From Paenibacillus sp. SC116 (GTDB lineage Bacteria; Bacillota; Bacilli; Paenibacillales; Paenibacillaceae): a stretch of 64,000 bases of DNA. Position 1 is the first letter of the stretch, and each line of letters opens with the position of its first letter. The notes beneath the pieces were generated by a model. It had not been told where the DNA came from and searched no databases. It was given only the letters and a program-made list of their open reading frames with translations. The DNA is taken from assembly GCF_024733555.1 (NCBI RefSeq), contig NZ_JANIOF010000001.1:2662777-2726776 (forward strand). The letters run 5' to 3'. The position numbers were made by a program, and so were the translations under genes. Below are positions 28,177 through 39,318 of the stretch, in pieces.

Positions 28177-29816
28177 CGTGTCTCCTTCTGTATATCAAAA
28201 AAGATATTCGTTCCTTGAGCCAGCCTCTCCATCGTAACACCATACCCAAAAATGAGTTTCACACGTTTGTGCACATTGAAAAGGCCAATATGATTCGGCG
28301 GAACACGCTCCTCTATTACCTGTTCAATCATATCTTCTCGGATGCCCACTCCTGTATCTTTCACACCAATCCGAATGTGATCTTCTGTATCTTTAACATA
28401 GATGGTGACCGTTCCGGGTTCTTTTTCTTTCAATATACCGTGGACAATCGCATTCTCCACTAACGGCTGAATAATAAGACTGGGAATCTTAACGGTGACT
28501 TCATCCACATCATATATAACGTTTAACCGATTTCCAAAGCGTGCTTTTTCAATTTCTATATAATTCCGAACCTGTTCCAGCTCCTTATGGATATCGATCA
28601 ATTCATCTGTGAGCTCCAAATTATAACGCAAATATCCCGATAAATTGACGAGTAACTCCCTCGCTTGGTCCGGTCTTGTCCTAATTGAGGAACCAATTGC
28701 ATTCAACGCATTGAACAAAAAATGTGGCTGAATCGTTGTCTGCAGCGCTTTGAGCTCGGCTTTATTCGCCATCGCCTTAATTTCTTCTACACGTGACACT
28801 TCCATTAATGTAGAAATGATCTGAGATAAACCGACGGCCATCGTTTGCAAGGGATAAGTGATTTTATGTGCTTTCCGATAATAAATCTTCAAGGTCCCGG
28901 TAACTTCTTCCCGCTCTTCCAGTGGAATAATTAATACGGATTGAATGCCAGGCAGCGCATCATCCAATGCATGGTTGCTTATCATGAACTCCCCGCTTCG
29001 TATCGTCTCTTTGGTCATATCACTAATGATCTCATGTCGGAAGTGATAGCGGTCTTCCCCATAACCAACGTAAGCGAGCACATTCGAGGCATCCGTTATT
29101 GCTACAGCATCAGCTTGGATATCATTTTTAATAATGGAACAGATCTTGTGTAACGATTCGGTATTGATGGAGCGAAAATAAGGTAATGTCTTATTCGCAA
29201 TATCTAAGGCCAGCTTCGCCTGCTGCGCAGCGATTCCTTCCCGTTCACTTTCCACATTTTGAATTAACAAAATGATCAATCCGACATTCAATTGACCTAT
29301 AATCATTGGTATGGCAATTTTAGATACAATATCGATTCCCAATGCTGTAGGCTCCGCCATGAATATGATCAACAGCATCGTTAATGCCTCACAGGCCATT
29401 CCGGCAAAGATACCGACAAACCAGCGCTTTGCTTTAGGCGTTCGAAGATAAATATAGCCGGATACCAGCCCGGCAATAATACTCGTGATGAGACATGGAA
29501 TCGAAGTCACCCCACCGATATCGATCAAATATCGATGGATCCCTGACACTACCCCCACGACAATCCCGACCCATGGCCCGAATAAAATACCTCCTGCCAT
29601 AATCACGATAACTCGTACGTTGACGAGCGAACCTTCCACATCGATTCCTGCATACGTACCGAAAAGCGCAAAGGTACAAAACAGAATCGTAACGACGGCA
29701 AACTCCTTCGGTGTCTGCGATTCCTTTTGCAGAATCTGCTTAAAGCTCGGAATACGCGTTAATAAAAACAAAATAATGAGCAATAATGCCGCCCGCTCAA
29801 AGAGCTGAAGCAGCAT
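28173..29816 (-). CDS. ypdA: LytS-family sensor histidine kinase, YpdA-like
   Basis: A 547-residue membrane kinase: a 5TM-LYT sensor region (about 1-185, containing the family signature [10 protein letters not shown]...GILFGPWVG and [11 protein letters not shown]), a GAF-like domain (about 210-345), the His-containing dimerisation segment [15 protein letters not shown], and a HATPase domain with [10 protein letters not shown] and DTGVGI. It corresponds to E. coli YpdA, part of a pyruvate-sensing network. The ATG at 29816 aligns with an internal Met of E. coli YpdA, and the nearest good ribosome site (GGGAGGT) is 27 nt away. The true start may therefore be a little upstream at a non-standard codon. 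Confidence 0.9.
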   Translation of the reverse strand: MLLQLFERAALLLIILFLLTRIPSFKQILQKESQTPKEFAVVTILFCTFALFGTYAGIDVEGSLVNVRVIVIMAGGILFGPWVGIVVGVVSGIHRYLIDIGGVTSIPCLITSIIAGLVSGYIYLRTPKAKRWFVGIFAGMACEALTMLLIIFMAEPTALGIDIVSKIAIPMIIGQLNVGLIILLIQNVESEREGIAAQQAKLALDIANKTLPYFRSINTESLHKICSIIKNDIQADAVAITDASNVLAYVGYGEDRYHFRHEIISDMTKETIRSGEFMISNHALDDALPGIQSVLIIPLEEREEVTGTLKIYYRKAHKITYPLQTMAVGLSQIISTLMEVSRVEEIKAMANKAELKALQTTIQPHFLFNALNAIGSSIRTRPDQARELLVNLSGYLRYNLELTDELIDIHKELEQVRNYIEIEKARFGNRLNVIYDVDEVTVKIPSLIIQPLVENAIVHGILKEKEPGTVTIYVKDTEDHIRIGVKDTGVGIREDMIEQVIEERVPPNHIGLFNVHKRVKLIFGYGVTMERLAQGTNIFFDIQKETR

Positions 29817-30220
29817 CGTGAAATCGTCGTCTATGGAACTTACCTCCCGTTATCACCAGCTGTTGTTTGCTTATTTTATCAAAGTTTGATCTGTTTTTAT
29901 GCTTCAAACCGCACAAATGTTCAACAGATCGTTGTATGGAAATCTATGAATCGCACCGCTCTTTGTCAGAGTTTCAGAAGAAATAATCAACAACTGTCTC
30001 TGTTGCTTCGGAAAAAAATTTGAATAAAAGTATCGTACAAACCTATTATTTACTATAAATAAATAGAAGCCACTTTGAAAAAAATAATCAAAGTAGCTTC
30101 TATTCTTCTTAGATGAACATTCTATTTTATAAAAAGAGAATAAAAGATGCGAAAGGAGTTGGTTTCCATAAATAAAGTACCTGCTCCCGCGTCTTACCTT
30201 ATAGCATAACTGCCAACATT
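29817..30220. other. Intergenic region with a strong stem-loop
   Basis: This AT-rich gap between a regulator pseudogene and the sensor kinase gene contains an inverted repeat at about 30061-30108, AATAGAAGC-ACTTTGA pairing with TCAAAGTAGCTTCTATT around a loop of A and T. It could terminate transcripts arriving from the BREX side. I saw no gene in the rest. Confidence 0.6.
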
Positions 30221-30927
30221 TTAGTTTAAAGTATCTTCCACCTTTTTTCTTACTTTCTTAAACGGCTTAAAACCAAGGCGATTCGTATGCTCCTCATTTT
30301 TCACCAATTGTTTATAGTTCTAATATTGGTACCGTGCGAATGAAAATGTAGACACCAACAGCATTCAAAGCTATACAAATTGGATAGTAAGGAACCAGCA
30401 GTTCTGAAGTAATATCTTTTCGTTCTAAGAAAAATGGAAGTGGGCCTGCTATGCTGCAATAATGGCAACGACAATGACTGCTGCAAATCGCTTCTTTCCG
30501 TTTACATAATTTGCTGTTAACTCTCCAACATTAGCAGTTCTTTCTTCAATACATTATATTTACTGTCTTCTTCTGTAATGGTAGCTGTCACAAGCGTACC
30601 TATCCCAGGCACCGCCTGGATAATGATAAGGAATGTGTGTCTGGCTGAATTATCTTTAAAGATCGAATATGGGATCGTCGCTAATAAGCAAGCCGACAAC
30701 TACGGACACATACTTCGATGTTCTGCGTTCATGCTACAAATATCCTTCTGCCATTTCTCTGCTTACATAGTAGCCATGCTCACTAACCACATGTTGCTCA
30801 ACCGTATCTTTCAGTAAATAATCAACAGATACTTCTAAATTATTTCCGGGCATAAGAAGTTTTCGGTTTCAGGCAAACCTTGACCATTTTCCCATTTAAT
30901 AATGGCCTGTCTAACGAGTTTAAACAA
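30221..30927 (-). pseudogene. Decayed XRE-family regulator with C-terminal membrane domain
   Basis: Reading across frames on the minus strand recovers one protein: RQAIIKWENGQGLPETENF (end of an HTH), VSVDYLLKDTVEQHVVSEHGYYVSREMAEGYL, then IPYSIFKDNSARHTFLI, TATITEEDSKYNVLKKE, RFAAVIVVAII, PLPFFLERKDITSELLVPYYPICIALNAVGVYIFIRT, and finally NEEHTNRLGFKPFKKVRKKVEDTLN with a stop. It has several frameshifts and stops and lacks the start of the HTH domain. The pattern is that of common Firmicute XRE regulators with membrane tails. It lies just downstream of brxL in the same orientation. Two further N-terminal relics of such regulators lie at 44.7 and 54.9 kb. Confidence 0.85.
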
Positions 30928-31026
30928 GCAAATGGCACTATACAACAGTCTTCCACCCTATCATTATATGTAAGGAAACTGCAGTCAAGTTCAGTAATGA
31001 TTTTATCTATCCTATCTTCCATACAT

Positions 31027-33081
31027 TTATCCCACGCCCAACGCCTTAAACACGGCATCGGTCGGATCTGAGTAGAACACTGGCTGTAACTTAATAAGCA
31101 AATCCGGTGGAACCGTCTGAAAATCTACTACAGAAGAGGCAGGTATTAACACTTTCTTTGCTCCTGCATCTACACAAACCTGAAGTGTATTCGCAAACTC
31201 CTCAACCTTAGCAATCGTACCACCAACGGTCATGTTTCCAAGTATCACCAGACTCTCTTGAACAGGGCGTTCTATCGCGCCTGAACAAAGTCCAATCAGC
31301 TGAGCAATCGCCAACTCGTCGGTCAAACCAATCCCTTGCAAATCGCTAATATGCATCAAATAGTCCTTTGTCTTGGTACTAATCGAGCTGCTGATACTTT
31401 TACTGTTAGACGTAAAGTAACGGAATGCTGTATCCAAGCTTTCTTTCGCCCCACGATGAGTTCCAACACCCGACTTTTCAAACTTACCCGAACCTGAAAC
31501 AACTTGGTTTTCCAGCTTGTAAACCCCTATCATGCCAGAATCACCATGCCCTACCGTATACACATGCCCTGGCTTACCCATGCCTTCAGGAATGAGCTTC
31601 CCGCCACCCTGCTCTGGAACAGAAACATACTCTTCACTCAACGTTTCTTTATCAATGTAGGAGAAGTGAACATCGTAAAACTCCATGCCACCGATTTTCT
31701 TGAGTTGTTCTTTAACTCTTCTTCTACCTTCAAGCGCATATTTCAGAACTTCTTCTACATCATCTCTCGAATAATCACCATTAGGATACAAGAGTTTTAT
31801 GAAACCCGACACGGTTTTACGAACTGCTATGACATCACGTTGGTTCAAGTTATTTCCCAACTTAAAGTACCGATCAATGGCATCCGCAAACGAGCGTTTC
31901 CGCATTTCCCTAAAGTATTCAGCCATGTAATCCACAATAAAACCGTACTTGTCCGTAAAGAAGTCAGGTCGCATTTTCGGAATTTCCCAGCCTGGTAGAT
32001 AGTAATGCATCCGATCAAAGAAAGCTGAATCGTTCGCCATTGCTTCAGGAAATGGTGCGAACAGATGTGATGTCTTAATCAACGAATCAAGGCTCTGATT
32101 GATATTACCTACGAAAACCATAGAAGCAGATGCTGCTTTCTCTTCTCTTCCCCGTGCAAACGATCCTGAAGCCATGTAATCCTTCATGATCTGAATGCCG
32201 TCTTTATCTTTAAATGTTATTCCAGCTACCTCGTCGAAAGCCACTGTATCCCATAAACCCACGAGTCCTACTTTCTTAGTGGACATATTATAAAATAGAT
32301 TAGCTACAGTAGATTGGCCACCAGATACAAGGATCGAGTTAGGAGATATCTCTTTATACACATGCGACTTCCCCGTTCCTCTTGGCCCCAGTTCACACAT
32401 GTTGTAGTTATTCTCAACAAGCGGTACAAGTCTAAGCAGGAGATGCCATTTCACCCTATCCTCTAATTGTGTCGGCTCCATACCAGTCGAGCGAATAAGT
32501 AGATCGATCCATTCCTCTTTCGTGAAGCTCTTTCTACCCTCAAATACCTCGTTAAGATCCATGTTCGGCATTTGTATCGGTTTTAAGCTACTAATGCTGA
32601 AAGGATTACTATTCTTTACTTCTTCATCGAAGAAATAATCCATCTTTAGCATGCACCAAATCCCACCTGCCAAAAGCTTATCGAACTCTTTTACATAGCT
32701 TGGCGAAATGGGAACACCCTTGAGACCTAAGTTCGAGAATTCTGCTACATAGGAATCAATTTTTTCATTGAGTGTGACCGTGATCTTATCAATGATGGAA
32801 TACTGACCCAACTCTCGAATTCTGGATTTGATCTTCTCCGCTTCATCAGGTCGTACAAAGTTCTCCGAAAGGATCTTTTTTACTCGTTCGCTCCCTTCCC
32901 TAAGGGTATCTTCATCGTCTGTTGCCGCATACATGCCAAGTAAATATTCAAGGACATAAACTGGGACATTCGCCCCTTCTTTCATCAGCTTCGTTAAGTC
33001 TTTTCGGACGACTCTTCCCGAAAATACGTCGTTCAGCTTATGGTCTAAATCCGATGACAGTTCCTCACTTATTGGTTCCAT
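31027..33081 (-). CDS. brxL: BREX type 1 BrxL, AAA+ ATPase with Lon-like C-terminal domain
   Basis: A 684-residue protein with the family N-terminus (DVFSGRVVRKDLTKLMKEGA), an AAA+ core with Walker A GPRGTGKSH and Walker B TVAFDEVAGI, and a Lon-like C-terminus (GNMTVGGTIAKVEEFANTLQVC..GAKKVLIPA). The Lon Lys region is kept, but I see no Ser where Lon has its nucleophile, as in other BrxL proteins I know, so protease activity is doubtful. BrxL is required for phage exclusion in type 1 BREX and acts as a DNA-binding ring motor. It is the last gene of the operon, 18 nt after pglZ, with no clear terminator before the regulator relic. Confidence 0.95.
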   Translation of the reverse strand: MEPISEELSSDLDHKLNDVFSGRVVRKDLTKLMKEGANVPVYVLEYLLGMYAATDDEDTLREGSERVKKILSENFVRPDEAEKIKSRIRELGQYSIIDKITVTLNEKIDSYVAEFSNLGLKGVPISPSYVKEFDKLLAGGIWCMLKMDYFFDEEVKNSNPFSISSLKPIQMPNMDLNEVFEGRKSFTKEEWIDLLIRSTGMEPTQLEDRVKWHLLLRLVPLVENNYNMCELGPRGTGKSHVYKEISPNSILVSGGQSTVANLFYNMSTKKVGLVGLWDTVAFDEVAGITFKDKDGIQIMKDYMASGSFARGREEKAASASMVFVGNINQSLDSLIKTSHLFAPFPEAMANDSAFFDRMHYYLPGWEIPKMRPDFFTDKYGFIVDYMAEYFREMRKRSFADAIDRYFKLGNNLNQRDVIAVRKTVSGFIKLLYPNGDYSRDDVEEVLKYALEGRRRVKEQLKKIGGMEFYDVHFSYIDKETLSEEYVSVPEQGGGKLIPEGMGKPGHVYTVGHGDSGMIGVYKLENQVVSGSGKFEKSGVGTHRGAKESLDTAFRYFTSNSKSISSSISTKTKDYLMHISDLQGIGLTDELAIAQLIGLCSGAIERPVQESLVILGNMTVGGTIAKVEEFANTLQVCVDAGAKKVLIPASSVVDFQTVPPDLLIKLQPVFYSDPTDAVFKALGVG

Positions 33082-33099
33082 TCAGCTTCCTCCTCTCCT

Positions 33100-35658
33100 C
33101 TAAAAATCAAAATCGCTAACAATGCCTAAATTAATCGAAAATGATGTTTTCTCTACAATCACATTCGTCTCTTCATCTTTAGTAATGAGGTAATAGTTAG
33201 CGTTCTTATCGTATGGTATTGACTTCAGAGCAAACCGGAGCTTGAATGTGCGCTCATCTGGCTTATCCGAGATACGGTCACATATAAGCATTTCCTCGTT
33301 GCTAATCACGTTGTCAGCATCATCCGTCATATATACTTTTACCGTTCGAGGTATTCGTTTGTCCTCCACCTTCTCTGTCTGGAAGAAGGTAAGACTGAAC
33401 AAGCTATTCGTAATCTTTCTTATGGTGTTCGTGAGCTTCACGTCCACTTTCTCGATTTCACGGCTGTTCTTCTGCCCACTACGAATATTTTTGAATGAAA
33501 TCAATGGCACTACTATCTCTTGCAGGCTAGCTCCTCCATGAACGAAGTTAGCACCAGCTCCTTGGATCTTGAAACGGATCGTTGCCTTTGGTACATAAGT
33601 GGTGATTTGATGCTCATTCTTTATCAAGCTGTCCATGTTGATATCAAGAAGACCACTTCGTTCCCCTTTCTCCTGCGAGAAAAGATGTCTTCGTTTTACT
33701 TCCAAAGCTTGAATACCTTCCTTCTCGATCTTGTCACTTTCCTCTAACGCCTCACGTTGGTAGACGAAGCCATGGTCTGCCGTGATGAAGATATTCGTAC
33801 CGCTCAGATCATCTCTAATGATCTTAACTATATCGTACAACTCATCAATAGCTCTCTCCGCCGCTGTGAACGTATAAACCTCTGTAGAGGCCTTATCTCC
33901 AGTTGCATCGATGCTGTCGTGATAAATGTACACCAGCTTCTTGCCTTTGAATGTTTCTCTGCGTCCAGCCTTATTCATGTTTTTCATCTCTTGGAAGTGA
34001 ACGGCTGTACTTTCGGCTATTGCGGCTTGTAAGATACCGATTCGATTCTCTAAACCACTTGAAGATTTCCCATTAACCAATACATTACCGCTCAGGTCAA
34101 TATCTAATTCCTTATGAGGTAGTAGTGATGCCATTCCCATCTTGGTAACAGAAGGGACCACCCCCAACAATGGTTGAATCTCACAAGCTCCAATCGTTTC
34201 TGAATTAAGCTTATCCGCCAAATCACTTGCTATTTCATAACGCAGAGCATCGGAGATAATGACAAATACCCGATCACCATTATAGACTTTAGGTGCAACA
34301 AAGCTTCTATAGAAGTCCTTCTGACTTTGAATACCTGGAAGTACCCAGCTTGATTTCATCTCTTCTTGCACAGCTGCAGACCAATTAGCGCATAATTCGC
34401 CCATATACCAATTCGTATATAAGTTTTCAACCATCACTTTGAGCTTCTTCAAGATTTCACTGTTGGAGTTATTGTCATATGCAACATAGAACTTTCGATA
34501 GAACATGTCCATGTGGTGATAGTCATTTACATAGGCACGGTACATGTCCACAGCTTGCGCTTTCGGGATACCCATACTGTATTTCTTGTGGAATTCGAAC
34601 ATCTTAACCGTGTAATACAAAGCTTCATACACAGATTGATATCGCTCGTAGTAGTGCTTTGCTCTACGAAGGTTTATCAATTTCATATATGTATCATAAT
34701 CCTCCATCCTCTCTTCCAGACTGTTGGCTATATAGATAATGATGGCTTTATCGAAGTAAGGGAATGTATCCGCCGATTTGAATTCCTCTACAGGAAGTTG
34801 ATTCACAATATCAGATAGTTTGATTTCCTTCTCAATAATTTCAGCATACTGATCATAGATGTAATAATCCGTTTTGTGATGCATCCAGTGATCGATGAAT
34901 ACCAATGCATTGGATCTGTTCCGAGTGGCAATATAGTTCTTTATCCGCGAAAGATATTCGTCGTTCACCGCATGGCTCAGAGAAGTTACAGTCAAATGAA
35001 TAAACAACGTTTTGAGTGTCTTTTGACTTTGCTCATATCCATATCGCTCAGCTACTGTATTCCAAAACACATCTGACCCAACGTACTTTGAAATTGAATC
35101 AAAATATTTGTTATGGTTGTCATCAAGTGTATCCATAAGAACAACTTTCAGTACATCTTCGAAATCAGGTGTCTTGAGATTGCACAACGCACTCATCATT
35201 ACCAATTCAATCGTTCCTTCAGTAAATACCGAGACCTCGAACCCTTTAAATTTCCGAACCCGATCCTTATTCCCAAAAAACTTCTCGTATTTCTTCACTG
35301 AACCTCGGAGAGATGAATCAATATTCATCTCATTCATGATGAGAGATATTTTATCTGCATAAAATTCCTTAGAATAAAGGAGCGTATCCAACAACCAATT
35401 ATCCTCAATACTCATGTCCGAGTTGGAATACATCAAATAATTAGAAGTTGGATCCTCTTCTTCTAGCAATACCTTCGTGTAAAAGTTATTCCCTTCAGTT
35501 AACTTATGTACCTTGATGTTCTCTATAGAAATCTCATGTATGTATTCAGCAAACTCCTGATCTTTATCAAACCAAAAGATGATCCTACGTTGCTCGCCCT
35601 CAAGGAGCGGTTGCAAAAAAGCTTCTTGTAGTGATTTTGTTATTTCACCCATATTCAC
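33100..35658 (-). CDS. pglZ: BREX type 1 PglZ, alkaline-phosphatase-fold protein
   Basis: An 852-residue PglZ of the type A family. The metal-binding phosphatase-fold motifs are visible at VFVIISDALRYEIASDLA (mid-protein, nucleophile/metal region) and FITADHGFVYQ (later metal site). The C-terminal ~150 residues form the beta-rich end common to BREX PglZ proteins. It is needed for both host modification and phage exclusion and is thought to act with BrxB and PglX. The open frame begins at a GTG (35658) behind AAAGGTG; an ATG two codons in is an alternative start. It lies 75 nt after pglX, across a strong intercistronic hairpin. Confidence 0.95.
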   Translation of the reverse strand: MNMGEITKSLQEAFLQPLLEGEQRRIIFWFDKDQEFAEYIHEISIENIKVHKLTEGNNFYTKVLLEEEDPTSNYLMYSNSDMSIEDNWLLDTLLYSKEFYADKISLIMNEMNIDSSLRGSVKKYEKFFGNKDRVRKFKGFEVSVFTEGTIELVMMSALCNLKTPDFEDVLKVVLMDTLDDNHNKYFDSISKYVGSDVFWNTVAERYGYEQSQKTLKTLFIHLTVTSLSHAVNDEYLSRIKNYIATRNRSNALVFIDHWMHHKTDYYIYDQYAEIIEKEIKLSDIVNQLPVEEFKSADTFPYFDKAIIIYIANSLEERMEDYDTYMKLINLRRAKHYYERYQSVYEALYYTVKMFEFHKKYSMGIPKAQAVDMYRAYVNDYHHMDMFYRKFYVAYDNNSNSEILKKLKVMVENLYTNWYMGELCANWSAAVQEEMKSSWVLPGIQSQKDFYRSFVAPKVYNGDRVFVIISDALRYEIASDLADKLNSETIGACEIQPLLGVVPSVTKMGMASLLPHKELDIDLSGNVLVNGKSSSGLENRIGILQAAIAESTAVHFQEMKNMNKAGRRETFKGKKLVYIYHDSIDATGDKASTEVYTFTAAERAIDELYDIVKIIRDDLSGTNIFITADHGFVYQREALEESDKIEKEGIQALEVKRRHLFSQEKGERSGLLDINMDSLIKNEHQITTYVPKATIRFKIQGAGANFVHGGASLQEIVVPLISFKNIRSGQKNSREIEKVDVKLTNTIRKITNSLFSLTFFQTEKVEDKRIPRTVKVYMTDDADNVISNEEMLICDRISDKPDERTFKLRFALKSIPYDKNANYYLITKDEETNVIVEKTSFSINLGIVSDFDF

Positions 35659-35689
35659 GATTTATCAACACCTTTATCTCAGCTAAAAC

Positions 35690-35721
35690 AGGGATATACC
35701 AAGACTATCTGGCATATCCCT
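35690..35721 (-). other. Intercistronic hairpin between pglX and pglZ
   Basis: AGGGATAT-CCA pairs with TGG-ATATCCCT around an 8-nt loop, and on the minus strand is followed by GTTTTAG. It begins just past the pglX stop. It may act as a partial terminator or as an mRNA-stabilising processing element that sets the ratio of PglX to the downstream proteins. Confidence 0.7.
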
Positions 35722-35733
35722 ATTGTACCCAAT

Positions 35734-38700
35734 TTATTTGATTGGAGCGAGTAAGCCTTCGAATTTAGCATAATTGACAGCAACACCATCATCCAAGTCA
35801 ATCTCGATTTGCATATCCGCCATGTGACGAAGTTTTTCATCGTATGCTCGTAGTTCTTCGATCTTCAAGTCAAGGGACTTGAGTTCTTTCTTCGCATTGG
35901 CGATTTCTTTAGTTGTACCATCTCCATTAATAACATCGAGCAGTGTTTTTTTCTCAACATCCATCCGAATCTGAAGCTCATGTAGGTAATCCGTTCTTAT
36001 TCTCGATAGTGTCGATTTGTCATAACGATGCATGTAGATTAAGCAGTTGAATGCCTTTTGTTTTCCAGATGTGAAGAGCCAATAAATTGGTCTCTTTTTG
36101 TATGTTTGTAAATGATCTTTGTAAAAATCATTCAAGTAGTACCTCTTAAGAGTCTCTTTTACTGACTCACCGTCTTTCTTTCCGAGAGTCTCAGCGAGGT
36201 ACTCAAGATTTTCTGCTAATATTTCTTCTCCGAACACCACTTTGACAATCTCTAAAAATTTGGACACTATATCGTCTTCAAAGTAACCTCCTGAGACTAT
36301 TGGAAGAATATTATCTTTATCAGCAGAAAACAATCGGTATTTTTCAAGATTATAGTTCCCTCCTGCAAAAACAAGGCCTTCTGAATCCAGTGAATACCTT
36401 CCAAACATACAACCTACAGCGTAGGATAAAAATGATTTCACTTCAAGTTTTAGGTCAGTTTTACGTAACGAAACATTACCTTCATCAACTTCTGGTGATA
36501 CCTCGTCTTCCAATCCATATATTTCTATAAAAATACGATTTAGTTCTTCTTCATTTGTTTTAAGCTGAGTGAATTGCTTTTCACTATATTCTTGCAAATT
36601 CTTAAATGAATGCATTATAGTATTACTTTTGTGCTTGATCAGGCTATTTATTTTGAAATTCCAACTCGACTCGAATCTATCCCAATCCGATTTAGATATA
36701 GATATATTTTGTCTTACAAGTTCCTCGATGCGATCTTTATATTCTTCGGATAACATTATTGGCAAACTTGATACGTGACTTCCTTCATAGTTGAGTGTAG
36801 GAGATAATATAGACAATATCGTTGAAGCAATTTTTGAGTTTACAAATCCTAATATATAATGAAGTTCTTGATCGTCAACGAATAAACAAGCACCAGCTAC
36901 GTCAAAAATAAAACCATTTTCTTTGTATCTAAATGCAATGTCTCCTGAAGTAACTTTTGACCATGACAAACATTCTTGAAAATAATACTCAGTGTTAGGA
37001 ACGGTTGAACGAATACGTCCATTATCATCTTTAAAATTCTTAATTTCGAAACCATTCTGTTCCCAATTAAGCACTACATCATTATTACCATACCACTTTC
37101 TGTATTTCCCCCCCTTGTTGTATGGAACCCACTTTGCACCAGTTGATAAAAATTGCTCACTGTTCTGAGCAGATAGACACAATTTATTTTGGTCTACCTC
37201 ATGCCAAAATCTTGTGAATTTATTATTATCGCCAGTTGTCATTCCTAACCGAGTAGTACCTATTTCCGACAACGCATTTCCTTTAATAAAAGCATTCCTT
37301 AACCCTGCACCCATCCAGTATGCAATTGGACTTTCTGGCAACATGATGAAGTCTTTCACTTTCCTTAGAAAATATCCATTATTTTTCTCAATATCAAAGG
37401 CATTCTCTTTATCAAAAGATTGAGGGTATTTATTTGTTAAATCCAAATATTTCGAAGTATATGATTCAATATTATTATTCTTGATAACAAAAGAAACGGC
37501 TTGTGCAACTTTTGAATTCAATTCAGGGAATGAATTGTAGCCAATGTGAATCAAATTAATAATATTTTTGCTCAATATATTTTTTCTCAATTCTTTAAAA
37601 CTCGATAAAAACATCCAAGAATGCATAGTTAGCATCGCATTATAACCATTCTCTTTTGTATATTCAAGACATTTTTCAATAAAAACAGCAAACATATCTG
37701 ATTTACTATTTGAATGGTGTTTTTTTACATATTTAGAAACTTTATCATTCATTCCACCACTCCCCATATAGGGGGGATTGGTACAAACTACATCATACTT
37801 AAACCCCATTACTTTCGCCTGCAATAAGATATTTGGGAGTTTCTCTAATATTTCAATTTTAGCTATAAGTTGTGTAATATCTCCTTGATCCACTGAATCG
37901 TTTGCGAACTCAATCAACTGTTTTTCCAAAAAATCCAAATCTAATGGTTTTACATTTAAAATAGATCCATACTCTTTGGAATCTCTAAAAACATCTCTCA
38001 GGTACTCCAATATTCCTCTCTGATTATCTTGCTTATGAATAGTTGAGTTTTCGTCCACCAAAACATTTATTATATCATTAGTAATCCAGTTAGTTTCTTG
38101 AATTGCACTTATGTTTAGCTTAATCCCCTGTTCGAATACCCTTCGAGACTTCCCTCTTGCCTTCATCATAAGGGAAAATGAGGCTAATTGAACTGCACGT
38201 TCGTCAATATCTAATCCAAATAAGTTCTTTTCCAATATTAGTTTGGGTATCTCTCTATCAATATACCCTTTCTCAAGATATATATCGTATAGAACATCAA
38301 ATGCATAAACAAGGATATGACCACTGCCACAGGAAGGATCAAAAAAAGTAATTTCCTCAGGATTTATGATATTGTATTGAATCTTTTCAAGATTAGTAAT
38401 CACAGGCTCTTCTTGTTGCGATTCATCTAAATAATACTTATAGCATGATTTCAAAGAAGTTTCTGGATAACTCTCCAACCATATTCGTCCCAACGAATTC
38501 TCTACCATATATTTGACTAACCAATTAGGAGTAAAGAGTTGCGTTGCGGCTGGAATATTATCTTTGCTAATTTTAATGTTCATCTTGAGGTCAGCAAATA
38601 CCTGATCCTTCTTTTCTGAAATATAAAATTGATACATCCAACCTATGATCTCGACATCTTCCCAATCCTGTTCTAGAATAGCTGTTACATCTGTCATCTC

Positions 38701-39270
38701 CCGAAGAAATGAATTTTTCGCCAATAGTCCCTCTGGAAACAGTATCGCTTTATAATCGTCAATAGTTTCAAACATAAAGGGGAGAACTTTATTCAATGCA
38801 TTGCACTGTTCAATAATTAAATACTTGTATAGCTCTTCTGTCTTGTTGTTGATCTTCCACTCATAAACCAACTCTTTATCAATTTCTAAATCTACAGTCA
38901 ATGCCTCTTTAATAATATCAGGCTCGGAACTATCGGAATTACTGGACGATAATACTCTTACCTTGGTAGGGAGATAATTATTTACCTCCATAAACCGCAA
39001 TGCAGTGAACCGATTAAACCAAGTGTAGGCTACTTCCTCTACAACCTGCTTAAACCCTATTTCATTTATGCGAGAAATAAGTTTATCACGTTGTTCCTTT
39101 TCAATTGAACTAAGTGGTTTACCATCAATATATATAGCACCCGAACTTTCTATATGAGCCTTCTTTATATTCTCCTCGGTAATCCCTATTTTAAAAGCCC
39201 TTGCTTTGACTTTCTCAATCAATTCTTTACGAGCATTCGTCGCTAAGTTTTTCAATGCTGTCTTATTCAT
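35734..39270 (-). CDS. pglX: BREX type 1 adenine-specific DNA methyltransferase PglX
   Basis: A 1178-residue methyltransferase with SAM motif I in FFDPSCGSGHILVYAF (around residue 315) and catalytic NPPY in CTNPPYMGSGG (around 500), the gamma-class N6-adenine arrangement. The second half is a target-recognition region ending in a coiled segment (LKSLDLKIEELRAYDEKLRHM). PglX methylates a non-palindromic site to mark self DNA, and also takes part in exclusion. The target cannot be read from sequence. It is the most AT-rich gene of the operon by eye. It is flanked on both sides by intercistronic hairpins. The start ATG lies 78 nt after brxC. Confidence 0.95.
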   Translation of the reverse strand: MNKTALKNLATNARKELIEKVKARAFKIGITEENIKKAHIESSGAIYIDGKPLSSIEKEQRDKLISRINEIGFKQVVEEVAYTWFNRFTALRFMEVNNYLPTKVRVLSSSNSDSSEPDIIKEALTVDLEIDKELVYEWKINNKTEELYKYLIIEQCNALNKVLPFMFETIDDYKAILFPEGLLAKNSFLREMTDVTAILEQDWEDVEIIGWMYQFYISEKKDQVFADLKMNIKISKDNIPAATQLFTPNWLVKYMVENSLGRIWLESYPETSLKSCYKYYLDESQQEEPVITNLEKIQYNIINPEEITFFDPSCGSGHILVYAFDVLYDIYLEKGYIDREIPKLILEKNLFGLDIDERAVQLASFSLMMKARGKSRRVFEQGIKLNISAIQETNWITNDIINVLVDENSTIHKQDNQRGILEYLRDVFRDSKEYGSILNVKPLDLDFLEKQLIEFANDSVDQGDITQLIAKIEILEKLPNILLQAKVMGFKYDVVCTNPPYMGSGGMNDKVSKYVKKHHSNSKSDMFAVFIEKCLEYTKENGYNAMLTMHSWMFLSSFKELRKNILSKNIINLIHIGYNSFPELNSKVAQAVSFVIKNNNIESYTSKYLDLTNKYPQSFDKENAFDIEKNNGYFLRKVKDFIMLPESPIAYWMGAGLRNAFIKGNALSEIGTTRLGMTTGDNNKFTRFWHEVDQNKLCLSAQNSEQFLSTGAKWVPYNKGGKYRKWYGNNDVVLNWEQNGFEIKNFKDDNGRIRSTVPNTEYYFQECLSWSKVTSGDIAFRYKENGFIFDVAGACLFVDDQELHYILGFVNSKIASTILSILSPTLNYEGSHVSSLPIMLSEEYKDRIEELVRQNISISKSDWDRFESSWNFKINSLIKHKSNTIMHSFKNLQEYSEKQFTQLKTNEEELNRIFIEIYGLEDEVSPEVDEGNVSLRKTDLKLEVKSFLSYAVGCMFGRYSLDSEGLVFAGGNYNLEKYRLFSADKDNILPIVSGGYFEDDIVSKFLEIVKVVFGEEILAENLEYLAETLGKKDGESVKETLKRYYLNDFYKDHLQTYKKRPIYWLFTSGKQKAFNCLIYMHRYDKSTLSRIRTDYLHELQIRMDVEKKTLLDVINGDGTTKEIANAKKELKSLDLKIEELRAYDEKLRHMADMQIEIDLDDGVAVNYAKFEGLLAPIK

Positions 39271-39318
39271 GCGTGTTATTCACCAACCCATACAGGATTT
39301 TTTCATACAATAGTCAGA

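Noticed and set aside
30840..31058. Short minus-strand open frame overlapping the brxL end and the regulator relic
   Set aside because: It runs in the wrong frame for the relic and its product resembles nothing; it is a by-product of the decayed gene.
31027..31250. Loss of the protease Ser in BrxL as an anomaly
   Set aside because: Other BrxL proteins I recall lack it at the same place, so it is a family feature rather than damage here.
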